Shown in pieces: positions 33,611 through 45,743 of a stretch of 64,000 bases of DNA. The number at the start of each line of letters is the position of its first letter. Positions within the stretch are counted from its first letter, which is position 1. Made by a program: the position numbers and the translations under genes. The notes beneath the pieces are model-generated. The model made no database searches and was not told the DNA's origin. It worked only from the letters and a program-made list of their open reading frames with translations. Source of the stretch: Variovorax jilinensis (GTDB taxonomy: Bacteria; Pseudomonadota; Gammaproteobacteria; Burkholderiales; Burkholderiaceae_C); NCBI RefSeq assembly GCF_030316885.1, contig NZ_JASZYQ010000001.1, positions 1,178,001-1,242,000 of the forward strand. Reading direction: 5' to 3'.

Positions 33611-36600
33611 GCTCAGCGACAAGCAGCTGCGCGCGCGCATGCCCGGCGATATCCGTCCGCTGCCGCGCCGGCCGGCGCCGAAACAGGGCCTTCCCGGCTA
33701 TGCCGAGCTGCACTGCCTCACGAGCTTCAGCTTCCAGCGCGGCGCCTCGAGCCCGGAGGAACTGGTCGAGCGCGCCTACCAGCTCGGCTATGCGGCGCTG
33801 GCCATCACCGACGAATGCTCGGTGGCCGGCATCGTGCGCGCACACGTCTGCCTGCGCGAGCTGCCCGCGCGGCTGGACCAGTACGAACGCGAGAATCCCG
33901 ACGAGCCGCCCGTTCCGCGCAACCCGGATTTCCGCCTGCTGTTCGGCAGCGAGTTCCGCTTCGAGCGCTTCCGGCTCGTAGTGATCGCGAACGACACCGA
34001 GGGCTGGGGCAACCTGTGCGAATTCATCACCGCGGCGCGCACCACCGAGCTGCCCAAGGGCAGCTACCGTGTGCGCTGGGACGATCCCGCGGTGGCATCG
34101 CTGCGCCATTGCCAGTTGATCCTGGTGCCCGATCGCCGGCCCGGCACCGGCATCGATCGCGCCGCGCTGCTGCACGATCTGCAGGCCGCCAGGGCGCTGT
34201 TCGGCGACGATCTCTGGCTGGCGGTCGAGATGCACGACGAGCTCGACGACGACCTCTGCTTCATGGCGCTCTACGAGACCGGCGAGCAGGCCGGCGTGCC
34301 GCTGGTGGCGGCCGGCGACGTGCACATGCATGCGCGCTCGCGCAAGCCGCTGCAGGACGTGCTGGTGGCCGTGCGCGAGGGCCGTCCGGTGGCCGAGTGC
34401 GGCTTCGCGCTGCAGTCCAACGCCGAGCGCCACCTGCGCCGACGCGTGCGGCTGGCCGCGCTCTACACCGACGAGATGCTCGCCAACACGCTGGTCGTGG
34501 CCGGACGCTGCCGATTCGATCCCGAGGTGATCCGCGAGAACTACAAGTACCCGCTGGAGAACCTGGGGAACGGCGAGACGCCCACGCAGACGCTGGCACG
34601 CAAGACCTGGGAAGGCGCGCACCACAAGTACCCGGCCGGCATTCCGCAGAAGGTGCGCGAGCAGCTGCTGCGCGAGCTCGATCTGATCCGCGAGCTCAAC
34701 TACGAGATGTTCTTCCTCACGGTGGAAGACATCGTGCGCTTCGCGCGCTCGCAGAACATCCTCTGCCAGGGCCGCGGTTCCTCGGCCAATTCGGCGGTCT
34801 GCTTCTGCCTCGGCATCACGGCCATCGATCCGGCCAAGGGCCACCTGCTGTTCGAGCGCTTCCTGAGCCGGCATCGCAAGGAGCCGCCCGACATCGACGT
34901 CGATTTCGAGCACCAGCGGCGCGAAGAGGTGATCCAGTACATCTACAGGAAGTACGGCCGCGAGCGCGCCGCCATCGCGGCGGTCGTGATCTGCTATCGC
35001 TCCCGCAGTGCGCTGCGCGACGTCGGCCGCGCGCTCGGCGTCGATGCGCGGCTGGTCGACGAGTTCGCCAAGGACCACTACTGGTTCGACGAGGCCGTGC
35101 TCGGCGAGCAGCTGCAGGCCGCCTGCGAGCGCGCGGGCGTCGCGGAAGACCCGCTGCGCCTCACGCAGTGGATCGAGCTCACGAGCAAGCTCAAGGGCTT
35201 CCCGCGCCACCTGAGCCAGCACGTGGGCGGCTTCGTGCTCACGCACACCAAGCTCACGCGGCTGGTGCCGGTCGAGAAGGCCTCCATGAAGAACCGCTCG
35301 GTCATCCAGTGGGAGAAGGACGACCTCGAGGCCATGGGCATGCTCAAGGTCGACGTGCTCGCGCTCGGCATGCTGAGCGCGATCCGGCGCGGGCTCGAGC
35401 TCATGAACCGGTGGCGCGGCAGCACGACGCAGATGCACGAGGTGCCGAACGACGACTCCAAGGTGTTCGACATGATCTGCGACGCCGACACCGTGGGGGT
35501 GTTCCAGATCGAAAGCCGGGCCCAGATGTCGATGCTGCCTCGGCTGCTGCCGCGCACCTATGAAGACCTGGTGATCGAGGTCGCGATCGTGCGGCCCGGC
35601 CCGATCCAGGGCGGCATGGTGCATCCCTACCTCAAGCAGCGCGAGCGCGTGCGACAAGGGCTGCCGATCGTCTACGAGAAGGAAGAGCTCAAGGAGGCGC
35701 TCGGGCGAACGCTCGGCGTGCCGATCTTCCAGGAGCAGGTGATGCAGATCGCGATGATCGCGGCCGGGTTCTCGGCCGACGAGGCCGACCGGCTGCGCCG
35801 CGCGATGGCGGCGTGGAAGCGCAAGGGCGGCCTCGAGGGCTTCCACGACAAGCTGGTCGAGGGCATGGTCGATCGCGGCTACGCGCGCGCCTTCGCCGAA
35901 GCCATCTTCCAGCAGGTGCTGGGCTTCGGCGACTACGGCTTTCCCGAAAGCCACGCCGCGAGCTTCGCGCTGCTGGTCACGGTCAGCAGCTGGCTCAAGT
36001 TCCACGAGCCGGCCTGCTTCCTCGCGGCACTGCTCGATGCCCAGCCGATGGGCTTCTACAGCCCTTCGCAGCTGGTGCAGGATGCGCGCCGCCACGGGGT
36101 CGAGGTGCGGCCGGTCGACGTCACGGCGAGCGCGATCGAAAGCACGCTCGAACCGCGCTCAGCCGATGCGCCGCGGCTGTCGCCCGGCGCCGATGCGCGC
36201 CATGCGGGCCGGCCCGGCCGTGCCGATCAGCCGGCCGTGCGGCTCGGGCTGCGGCGCGTCTTGGGCCTCGGCGAGGCCGGAATGAAGCGGCTGCTCGAGG
36301 CGCGCGCGCGGGCGCCCTTCACGAGCACCGAGGACCTGGCGCTGCGCGCCGAGCTCGATGCCGGCGACATGGCGGCGCTGGCCGCGGCCGATGCGCTGCA
36401 GTCGCTGTCGGGCCATCGGCGCCAGCAGGTCTGGGACGCCACCGCGCAGCGGCGCTCGCCGGCGCTGCTGCGCGGCGTGCCGATCCACGAGACCGCCCTG
36501 CAACTGCCGGCCGCGCCCGAAGGCGAGGAGATCGTCGGCGACTACGCGGCGCTCGGCCTCACGCTTCGCCGCCATCCGCTGGCGCTGCTGCGCCCGCGCC

Positions 36601-36953
36601 TCGCGCGCATGAGGCTCATGAGCGCCGACGAACTGGGCACGCTGCCGAGCGGCCGCACCGCGCGCGCCTGCGGCATCGTCATGGGACGCCAGCGCCCGCA
36701 GACCGCCAAGGGCACGATATTCGTCACGCTCGAGGATGAAACAGGCAATGTCAACGTGATCGTCTGGAACCACGTGGTCGAGGCCTGGCGCGAGCCGCTG
36801 CTGAAAGCGAAGCTGCTCGCGGTGCAGGGCACCTGGGAGCGCGACGACGACAGCGGCGGCCGCGTGCGCCACCTGGTGGCCACCGGCTTCAAGGACCTCA
36901 CGCCACTGCTCGGCCGGCTCGCACAGAGCAGCACCAGCCGCGACTTCCACTGA
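33603..36953 (+). CDS. dnaE2: Error-prone DNA polymerase DnaE2 (ImuC)
   Basis: 1116 residues of the C-family alpha-subunit. It has an N-terminal PHP domain (YAELHCLTSFSFQRGASSP), the palm with acidic catalytic residues in PPDIDVDFEHQRREEV, the fingers and thumb, HhH segment and a C-terminal OB-fold (GTIFVTLEDETGNVNVIVW). It is shorter than replicative DnaE and lacks its tau-binding tail. It does the synthesis step of SOS mutagenesis with ImuA and ImuB. The ATG overlaps the imuB stop by eight bases, so the earlier in-frame start inside imuB is rejected. Confidence 0.95.
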   Translation: MPELSDKQLRARMPGDIRPLPRRPAPKQGLPGYAELHCLTSFSFQRGASSPEELVERAYQLGYAALAITDECSVAGIVRAHVCLRELPARLDQYERENPDEPPVPRNPDFRLLFGSEFRFERFRLVVIANDTEGWGNLCEFITAARTTELPKGSYRVRWDDPAVASLRHCQLILVPDRRPGTGIDRAALLHDLQAARALFGDDLWLAVEMHDELDDDLCFMALYETGEQAGVPLVAAGDVHMHARSRKPLQDVLVAVREGRPVAECGFALQSNAERHLRRRVRLAALYTDEMLANTLVVAGRCRFDPEVIRENYKYPLENLGNGETPTQTLARKTWEGAHHKYPAGIPQKVREQLLRELDLIRELNYEMFFLTVEDIVRFARSQNILCQGRGSSANSAVCFCLGITAIDPAKGHLLFERFLSRHRKEPPDIDVDFEHQRREEVIQYIYRKYGRERAAIAAVVICYRSRSALRDVGRALGVDARLVDEFAKDHYWFDEAVLGEQLQAACERAGVAEDPLRLTQWIELTSKLKGFPRHLSQHVGGFVLTHTKLTRLVPVEKASMKNRSVIQWEKDDLEAMGMLKVDVLALGMLSAIRRGLELMNRWRGSTTQMHEVPNDDSKVFDMICDADTVGVFQIESRAQMSMLPRLLPRTYEDLVIEVAIVRPGPIQGGMVHPYLKQRERVRQGLPIVYEKEELKEALGRTLGVPIFQEQVMQIAMIAAGFSADEADRLRRAMAAWKRKGGLEGFHDKLVEGMVDRGYARAFAEAIFQQVLGFGDYGFPESHAASFALLVTVSSWLKFHEPACFLAALLDAQPMGFYSPSQLVQDARRHGVEVRPVDVTASAIESTLEPRSADAPRLSPGADARHAGRPGRADQPAVRLGLRRVLGLGEAGMKRLLEARARAPFTSTEDLALRAELDAGDMAALAAADALQSLSGHRRQQVWDATAQRRSPALLRGVPIHETALQLPAAPEGEEIVGDYAALGLTLRRHPLALLRPRLARMRLMSADELGTLPSGRTARACGIVMGRQRPQTAKGTIFVTLEDETGNVNVIVWNHVVEAWREPLLKAKLLAVQGTWERDDDSGGRVRHLVATGFKDLTPLLGRLAQSSTSRDFH

Positions 36954-37061
36954 TCGATCGGGCGGTGATTCATGTGCAGCCGGCATCAATGGCCGCCTTC
37001 GATTTCATCGAGGCGATCGCTCTGGCGCGCCTAGCATCGACCCAGCAGGAGGTGTCGAGTC

Positions 37062-40210
<3,149 letters not shown>

Positions 40211-40230
<20 letters not shown>

Positions 40231-40615
40231 GCGCTTCGGGCTGGAAGAGCATCTCGAGCACCCGGGCGCCTCCTTCGGCACCGCCGGGCATGCGCCAGCG
40301 CGCGGTTTCGCCGACCCGCAGCCCGAGCAGGCCGGTGCCCACGGGCGACACCACCGACACCAGTCCCGCGCCCGGCGCCGCATCGCGCGAATAGCAGAGC
40401 GTGAGTTCCTGGCGCTGGCCCGAGTGGGCATCGACGACGAGGAACTTGGAATACATCGTGATCACTTCAGGCGCGATGTCCGGTGCCGGCACCACATCGG
40501 CGGTGTCGAGCAGGTCGGCAAGCGCGGGCAACGCGGACTTGCCTTCGATCAGCTTGCTGAGACGGACGTGATCGAGTTCGGTGAGCGTGCGCTCGCCGCA
40601 GGTCGTTGGGGACAT
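40211..40615 (-). CDS. rnk: Nucleoside diphosphate kinase regulator Rnk (GreA/GreB family)
   Basis: 134 residues. The N-terminal antiparallel coil is short and the C-terminal FKBP-like GreA/GreB domain is clear (ITMYSKFLVVDAHSGQRQELTLCYSRDA, VSVVSPVGTGLLGLRVGETARW). Rnk binds RNA polymerase in competition with Gre factors. The ATG at 40615 has GGAG at the right distance; the upstream in-frame GTG would add three residues. Overlaps the next gene by 20 bases. Confidence 0.9.
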
Positions 40616-40958
40616 GAAAGGCACTCCAGTCGTTGCGACCCCGCGGCAAGGCCTGGGGGGTCGCGGTCGCGCGGGGCGGAGGCCCGGCGATCGATGGTTG
40701 CGCTAAAGAGAGAGGAAGGAGGGGGATCGCCGGGCGGTGGAGTCTGCGGCCGGCTCGTGCGGTCCCGACTGCAACGGCGTCGCCGGGCGGCGGATGCCGC
40801 CGGCACGCACGCCGAAGCCCTTCGCCGAAGCGATGGAGGCTGCAGCGTCGAGGCTACGGTGAGAGGGCGATGACACGATCATGGAGGCGCCATTGTAGGC
40901 GGTGAGCGATTCGCAAATGTGGCGTGACCGATTCGATTGCCGGGGTAGACTGGTTCTC
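40616..40958. other. Gene-free region between rnk and the GAF-domain gene
   Basis: 343 bases between divergent genes. A GGCGGC/GCCGCC hairpin (40786-40801) and GC-rich near-repeats (GTCGCCGGGCGG, ATCGCCGGGCGG) are present; the last 60 bases are AT-richer and probably hold the GAF-gene promoter. No convincing coding frame is seen. Confidence 0.55.
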
Positions 40959-41654
40959 ATGACACCCCTGTCGAGATTGCACAAGGAGCGAGCCCTGAAG
41001 GCCGAAGGCGTCGAGGTGCCGGCGTACCCGGTGCCGCCGGCCGCGGTCGAAGGCGACGGCGTCGATGCGCGGCGCGAAGCGGACCGCGTCTTCCTGCAGG
41101 CCTGCGCCGCGTGGGACGAGAAGATCGATCGCCTCTACCTGCAGCTCGTGCAGCGCCCGCCGCAGGCCCAACCCGGCGACGAAGTCCGGGCCTTCGTCGA
41201 TGCCTGCCATGCCGAAGGTCTGACCGCTGCGCTCACCCGGCTCAACGAGCGCGTGCCGCACCGCTACACGGCGCTCTACAGGCTCGATGCATCGGTGCTG
41301 AAGAACGTCGAGCTGATCGACAAGGCACGGGAAGTGCGTCCCGAGTTCCTGGCTGCCGTGCCGCTGACCGACAGTTTCTGCCAGTTCGTGCTGCGCGACG
41401 GCGCATTCCTGACCAGCGACTCCGGCGAGGACGACAGGCTCGACGGCCATCCCTACAAGGGCGTGATGGTCGCCTACCACGGCGTGCCGGTGCTCGACGG
41501 AGAGGGCGAGCTGTTCGGCTCGCTGTGCCACTTCGACGTGCGTCAGCAGCCGCTGAGCGACACCGAGTACGCACACCTGCAGGGTGTCGCGCGGGCCCTC
41601 TCGCAGGTGCTGCCCAGGTCCGGGGCGGCTGCGGACACGCCGACCTCAGCCTAG
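40959..41654 (+). CDS. GAF-domain protein
   Basis: 231 residues. The last 150 form a GAF sensor domain (FVDACHAEGLTAALTRLNERVPHRYTALYRLD, LTDSFCQFVL, YKGVMVAYHGVPVLDGEGELFGSLCHFD). There is no output domain, so it may be a small-molecule or redox sensor acting with another protein. The start is set at ATG 40959; a GTG 57 bases upstream would extend it without adding recognisable sequence. Confidence 0.8.
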   Translation: MTPLSRLHKERALKAEGVEVPAYPVPPAAVEGDGVDARREADRVFLQACAAWDEKIDRLYLQLVQRPPQAQPGDEVRAFVDACHAEGLTAALTRLNERVPHRYTALYRLDASVLKNVELIDKAREVRPEFLAAVPLTDSFCQFVLRDGAFLTSDSGEDDRLDGHPYKGVMVAYHGVPVLDGEGELFGSLCHFDVRQQPLSDTEYAHLQGVARALSQVLPRSGAAADTPTSA

Positions 41655-41660
41655 GTTTTC

Positions 41661-41861
41661 TCATCGCTTCTGCTCGCTCTTGTCGGCGGCGTCGCCTTCG
41701 TCGGAGTCGACGCTTTCCGCGAACGGCCGATCGTCGATGACCCCGGTCGCTCGCGTTGCGCGATCCTGATTCGCCAGCCACTCATCGGCGGGCGGCTGTC
41801 GCATGCCTTCCTCCTTGGACAGCGCCTGGATCTTTCTCACGAGGGTTATACGTTTTGGCAT
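41661..41861 (-). CDS. Small charged hypothetical protein
   Basis: 66 residues from ATG 41861 (MPKRITLVRKIQALSKEEGM...), rich in acidic and basic residues, ending in a highly charged tail (DSDEGDAADKSEQKR). No family is recognised. Its stop lies six bases from the convergent GAF gene. The sequence looks like a small cytosolic protein but translation is not proven. Confidence 0.45.
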   Translation of the reverse strand: MPKRITLVRKIQALSKEEGMRQPPADEWLANQDRATRATGVIDDRPFAESVDSDEGDAADKSEQKR

Positions 41862-41976
41862 CGGCGCAGTCTCGGCCGGACGAGGCGGGCGAAGGGTGGG
41901 CAGGCGGCATGCGGGCGCGTAGGACCGCGACCTCAATGGGCCGATATCCAGCAGGTTGCCGCGAAGGCCGCTCGAC

Positions 41977-42927
41977 TCAGAGCGCCTGTTGGGGCGGCGC
42001 GACCGACTGCGCGGCTTGCGCCGGCGTCGACTCGGTGGCTCGCCGGTGAAGTTGCTCCGGCAGGTAGCCTGCGCGCGAGAAGGTCTGCAGCAGCATGCCG
42101 ACGCCCTTGCGGAAGATCTTGTAGGGCGTCCTGGTGCGCAGCGACGAGACGATCAGGTGCAGCCCGTTGATGACCTGGACGCGCGAGCTTCCCACGCGCT
42201 TGCCGTTGGGCAGCAAGCCGGCATAGGTGATGTCGACACCCGGGTAGTTTTCGAACAGGCCTGTGACTGTGCGCACCTCGTCGAACGGGTCCGTGCCCAG
42301 TCGCGCGAAGGCCCCCTGCAGGGTGCCCTTGCCCAACGGGCGCGTATGCACCATGGCAATGTCGTCGAATACCGCGCAACGGTAGGCGGGGTTTTCCATC
42401 AGCATGGCCCACACGTGGTCCGCGCCCCAGCCGCAGATGTACTTCTCGACCAGCGGCAGGACGGTACTGCGCAGGTAGCCGCTCTCGAAGCACGGCGACA
42501 TGCAGTCGATGTGGTTGGTGTAGCGCATCGCGAATGTCGGGCACTGCATCACCACCGGATAGGTCACCCAGCTGTCACGCGACAACGACATCTGCGAGAC
42601 CGCCAGCTTGTGCTGCGCCGACCGCTCGAACATGCGGTTGATGTCCTCGGGTCGCATCAGGAGGTCGTCGTCGGCCAGCATGATGTATTCGTAGCGGTCG
42701 AGCAGCTCGGGCCGGGCCTGGAAGTGCCGCGCCATGCTGTCCCACTTGGTTCCCTGGTCGACGACGGTCGGAAGGTCGGCCTGGCCGAGCGACTCCGCGT
42801 TGTCGCCGTAGGTGCTGAGCTGCAGATCCCAGTTGCGGCTCGTGCTTGGTTCACCCAGCCAGGATGGGTGAAGCGATTGGCTGCCGGCTCTGACAACAAC
42901 CAGGAAACGCCGGGACGCTGTTTTCAT
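41977..42927 (-). CDS. DUF707 family protein (glycan-cluster enzyme)
   Basis: 316 residues of the DUF707 family, found with glycosyltransferases. It starts RRFLVVVRAGSQSLHPSWL, has an acidic ADDDLLMRPEDINRMFE motif (about residues 86-102) that could bind a metal-nucleotide, and a CMSPCFESGYLRSTVLPLVEKYICGWGADHVW block. These features fit a glycosyltransferase-like fold, though the reaction is unproven. It is the last gene of a five-gene minus-strand sugar operon. Confidence 0.82.
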   Translation of the reverse strand: MKTASRRFLVVVRAGSQSLHPSWLGEPSTSRNWDLQLSTYGDNAESLGQADLPTVVDQGTKWDSMARHFQARPELLDRYEYIMLADDDLLMRPEDINRMFERSAQHKLAVSQMSLSRDSWVTYPVVMQCPTFAMRYTNHIDCMSPCFESGYLRSTVLPLVEKYICGWGADHVWAMLMENPAYRCAVFDDIAMVHTRPLGKGTLQGAFARLGTDPFDEVRTVTGLFENYPGVDITYAGLLPNGKRVGSSRVQVINGLHLIVSSLRTRTPYKIFRKGVGMLLQTFSRAGYLPEQLHRRATESTPAQAAQSVAPPQQAL

Positions 42928-42968
42928 TGTTCTCTCCGGGGCAGGAAGTCGGAAGGGGTCCGTTCGTT

Positions 42969-43517
42969 TTAGAAGAATGGCTTGGCGCCGGTCTCCAGGA
43001 GCGGCCAGGCCGCATCCTTGTCCGAGATGGTGGTAACCGGCAACGGCCAATGGATCTGAAGTTGCGGGTCGGAGTAGCGCAGGCCCCATTCGGCCGCGGG
43101 CGTGTAGGGGGACGAAACGAGGTAGCTCACTTCCACGTCGTCTTCCAGCGTCTGGAAGGAATGCGCGAAGCCGGGCGGCACGTAGAGTTCCCGATAGTTG
43201 CTGGCGCTGAGCTCGAAAGCTTCGTGGTGCATGTACGTCGGCGAGCCGGCGCGCAGATCGACGATCACGTCGACGATGCTGCCCCGGGTGCAGCGGACCA
43301 GCTTGGCCTCGGATGCCTCGCCCTTCTGGAAGTGCAGGCCTCGCAGCGTGCCCTTGAAGGCCGACGAAGACGTGTTCTGCTGCACGTAGTCGGTGATCAG
43401 GCCCTTGGCGGCGAACTCGTCCTTGCACATGGTGCGCGCGAAGAAGCCGCGCGCATCGCCGCGCTTCTCCAGGTCGATCAGCCAGGCATCCTTCAGCGTG
43501 GTGGCGTTGAAGATCAT
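42969..43517 (-). CDS. dTDP-4-dehydrorhamnose 3,5-epimerase-like (RmlC family) protein
   Basis: 182 residues, usual RmlC length. The cupin shows GFFARTMCKDEFAAKG, RGLHFQKGEASEAKLVRC (catalytic His about 62) and ELYVPPGFAHSFQTLEDD. It would epimerise a 4-keto nucleotide sugar. Because the neighbouring nucleotidyltransferase makes CDP-glucose rather than dTDP-glucose, the true substrate is probably a CDP-linked keto sugar. It overlaps the upstream oxidoreductase gene by four bases. Confidence 0.88.
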   Translation of the reverse strand: MIFNATTLKDAWLIDLEKRGDARGFFARTMCKDEFAAKGLITDYVQQNTSSSAFKGTLRGLHFQKGEASEAKLVRCTRGSIVDVIVDLRAGSPTYMHHEAFELSASNYRELYVPPGFAHSFQTLEDDVEVSYLVSSPYTPAAEWGLRYSDPQLQIHWPLPVTTISDKDAAWPLLETGAKPFF

Positions 43518-44887
43518 CGTTGGGTCTCCAGGTTGGCGACGCGCTCTCTCGACGAATCAGGCGCGAGCGCGCTCGCGCCTGTAGCAAACAGCTTCTCCTG
43601 CTCGGCGTACAGCGCGTCGATCAGACGTCCGGCGGGAATGTCGACATCGTCGAAGGTCAGCGGCTTGTCCTTCGCGACTGCATGCCTGAGCTTGCAGCCC
43701 ACGGCCAGGCCGATGGGCAGCAGGCGCTCGGAGCGTATCGGCCCGATGTTCTCCGCCACGCCGTACACCTCGTAGCCGCCGAGCTCATCGATCAATTCGC
43801 CGGCCTGCAGGTCTTTCTTGGCGATCGCCACCACCCCCACGCGCGGCCCGCCCGTCGGTGCCAGAACGGCATCCTGGAACAGCACGGCGCGGGCGACCGA
43901 GGTAGGCACCTCGAAATGGCAGAGGTGGTAGGGCGTGTAGAAGAAGTAGTAGGGGCCGGTGCCGAGCTTGTACAGGTTGAGGTAGTGGGCCTGCCGCGCA
44001 TCGTGATGCGTGGCCAGCACGAACACACCGGGGCCGGGTCGCGCGCCCACCACGTAGTCCACGATGCCGGGGCCACCCTTGTCGAGATGTGCCGCAAAGG
44101 CGCTCACGGTGTCTTCCAGTGGCACCAGTGGTGCGCCAGGATTGCCGCCCGAGAAGTCCGGGCCCAGCATGCCGCGACGAGCCACCTCCATGTCGGTGCC
44201 GTTGGCGACGATCGCCTGCTCGAACGAAATCTTCGTTCCGTCGGCAAACGACGCCACCATGGCCGGCTTCTGCCCCCACTTCTCGGCGAAGGCCTTCTGC
44301 GTCGTCGGATTGCGGTAGGGATCGTGCAGACCCTTGATGTTCCCGCACAGCACGGGCCTGGCGCCCAGGCCCTGGACGAAACGCACCAGGTTCATCTGCA
44401 CGCCCGGCTGGTCGCCGTCCGCGAAGGTGTAGACCACACCCTTGGCATCGGCGCGATGCTTGAGGATGGGGCCGACCGTGCCGTCCAGCTCGGCATTCAT
44501 TTGCACGACATGCTTGCCGGCCTCGATGGCGGCAAGCACCACGGTCGCCGCGTACTCGAGCGATCCCGTCACCTCGATGACGGCATCCAGGCCTTCGGCA
44601 GTGGCCAGTGCGAGGGCATCTTCCGTGACGGCGGGAATGCCGGCACGGATGGCCGCCTCGAGCTCGGCGCGACTCTCGCAGGTCTTCGGTTCGACGCCTG
44701 CCTCGGTGTACGCGCGAATGGCGGGCGCAATGTTCCGGTTGGCCACGGCGCACAGGCGCATGCCCGGCGTGGAGGCGATGATCTGGAGCGCGATGCCGCG
44801 GCCCTGGAACCCGGCGCCGATCAGTCCGACCTTGATCGGGTTGTTGGCTGCATGACGCTTCTTGAGCGCGGTGTCGACGATGATCAT
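43514..44887 (-). CDS. NAD(P)-dependent oxidoreductase with C-terminal SAF domain
   Basis: 457 residues. The N-terminal Rossmann domain (KVGLIGAGFQGRGIALQI) resembles homoserine-dehydrogenase/Gfo-Idh-type enzymes; the catalytic part includes VVQMNAELDGTVGP and TFADGDQPGVQ, and the C-terminal SAF domain begins VGVVAIAKKDLQAGE. In sugar clusters this family acts on keto-sugar intermediates, but the exact reaction is not known to me. It lies between rfbF and the RmlC-like gene, overlapping the latter by four bases. Confidence 0.82.
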   Translation of the reverse strand: MIIVDTALKKRHAANNPIKVGLIGAGFQGRGIALQIIASTPGMRLCAVANRNIAPAIRAYTEAGVEPKTCESRAELEAAIRAGIPAVTEDALALATAEGLDAVIEVTGSLEYAATVVLAAIEAGKHVVQMNAELDGTVGPILKHRADAKGVVYTFADGDQPGVQMNLVRFVQGLGARPVLCGNIKGLHDPYRNPTTQKAFAEKWGQKPAMVASFADGTKISFEQAIVANGTDMEVARRGMLGPDFSGGNPGAPLVPLEDTVSAFAAHLDKGGPGIVDYVVGARPGPGVFVLATHHDARQAHYLNLYKLGTGPYYFFYTPYHLCHFEVPTSVARAVLFQDAVLAPTGGPRVGVVAIAKKDLQAGELIDELGGYEVYGVAENIGPIRSERLLPIGLAVGCKLRHAVAKDKPLTFDDVDIPAGRLIDALYAEQEKLFATGASALAPDSSRERVANLETQR

Positions 44888-44926
44888 TGATGTCCTTTGT
44901 CTGGTGGCCGGGTCTTCGGGCGGGCT

Positions 44927-45709
44927 TCAGTCGTTCCAGACTTTCCAGGGCGCCCGCTTGCCGCTGTTCCACAGCTGCTCCAACACCTGCTTGTCGCGCA
45001 GCGAATCCATGCTTTGCCAGTAGCCGTCGTGGTGGTAGCTGGCCAGCTTGCCACGTTCGACCAGGCGCGCCATGGGTTCGGCCTCCCACATCTGGTGGTC
45101 GCCGTCGATGCAGTCGAAGACTTCCGGCTCGCAGACGAAGAAGCCGCCGTTGATCAGGCCGCCGTCGGTGGCGCCCTTCTCGCGGAAACCCTGCACCTGC
45201 CTGCCGTCGCTGGACAGGTGCAGCGCGCCGAAGCGGCCCGGCTGCGTCACCGCAGTGAGCGTGCAGTGTGCATTCGTCTGTTGGTGGAACTTCACCAGCT
45301 TGTCGATGTTGACGTCGGCGACGCCGTCACCATAGGTCATGCAGAAGGGGCCATCCTGCAGCAGGTGCATGGCGCGCTTCAGTCGGCCGGCCGTCATCGT
45401 CTCCACGCCGGTGTCCAGCACCGTCACGCGCCAGTCGTGGCCGCGGGTTCCGAACCATTCGACGCTGCCGGTGCTCAGGTCGACGGTGAAGTCGGAATTG
45501 CGCGAGAGGTACTGCAGGAAGTACTCGCGGATTGTCTCGACCTTGTAGCCGCCCAGCACGACGAAGTCCTTGTGGCCGTAGTGGGCGTAGATCTGCATGA
45601 TGTGCCACATGATCGGCTTGCCGCCGATCTCGACCAGGGGCTTGGGCCGAATGGTCGTCTCCTCGCTCAGCCGCGTGCCGTATCCGCCTGCTAGTAGAAC
45701 CACCTTCAT
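44927..45709 (-). CDS. rfbF: Glucose-1-phosphate cytidylyltransferase
   Basis: 260 residues. The nucleotidyltransferase signature LLAGGYGTRLSEETTIRPKP is at residues 5-24, then EIGGKPIMWHIMQIY and the product-binding INGGFFV. It makes CDP-glucose from CTP and glucose-1-phosphate, the entry to CDP-linked deoxysugars of surface glycans. Gene order (SDR upstream, SAF oxidoreductase downstream) fits such a pathway, although a CDP-glucose 4,6-dehydratase is absent nearby. Confidence 0.93.
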   Translation of the reverse strand: MKVVLLAGGYGTRLSEETTIRPKPLVEIGGKPIMWHIMQIYAHYGHKDFVVLGGYKVETIREYFLQYLSRNSDFTVDLSTGSVEWFGTRGHDWRVTVLDTGVETMTAGRLKRAMHLLQDGPFCMTYGDGVADVNIDKLVKFHQQTNAHCTLTAVTQPGRFGALHLSSDGRQVQGFREKGATDGGLINGGFFVCEPEVFDCIDGDHQMWEAEPMARLVERGKLASYHHDGYWQSMDSLRDKQVLEQLWNSGKRAPWKVWND

Positions 45710-45743
45710 CGATAACTCCTGCGCAAGTTGGTGTGGTCGAGAT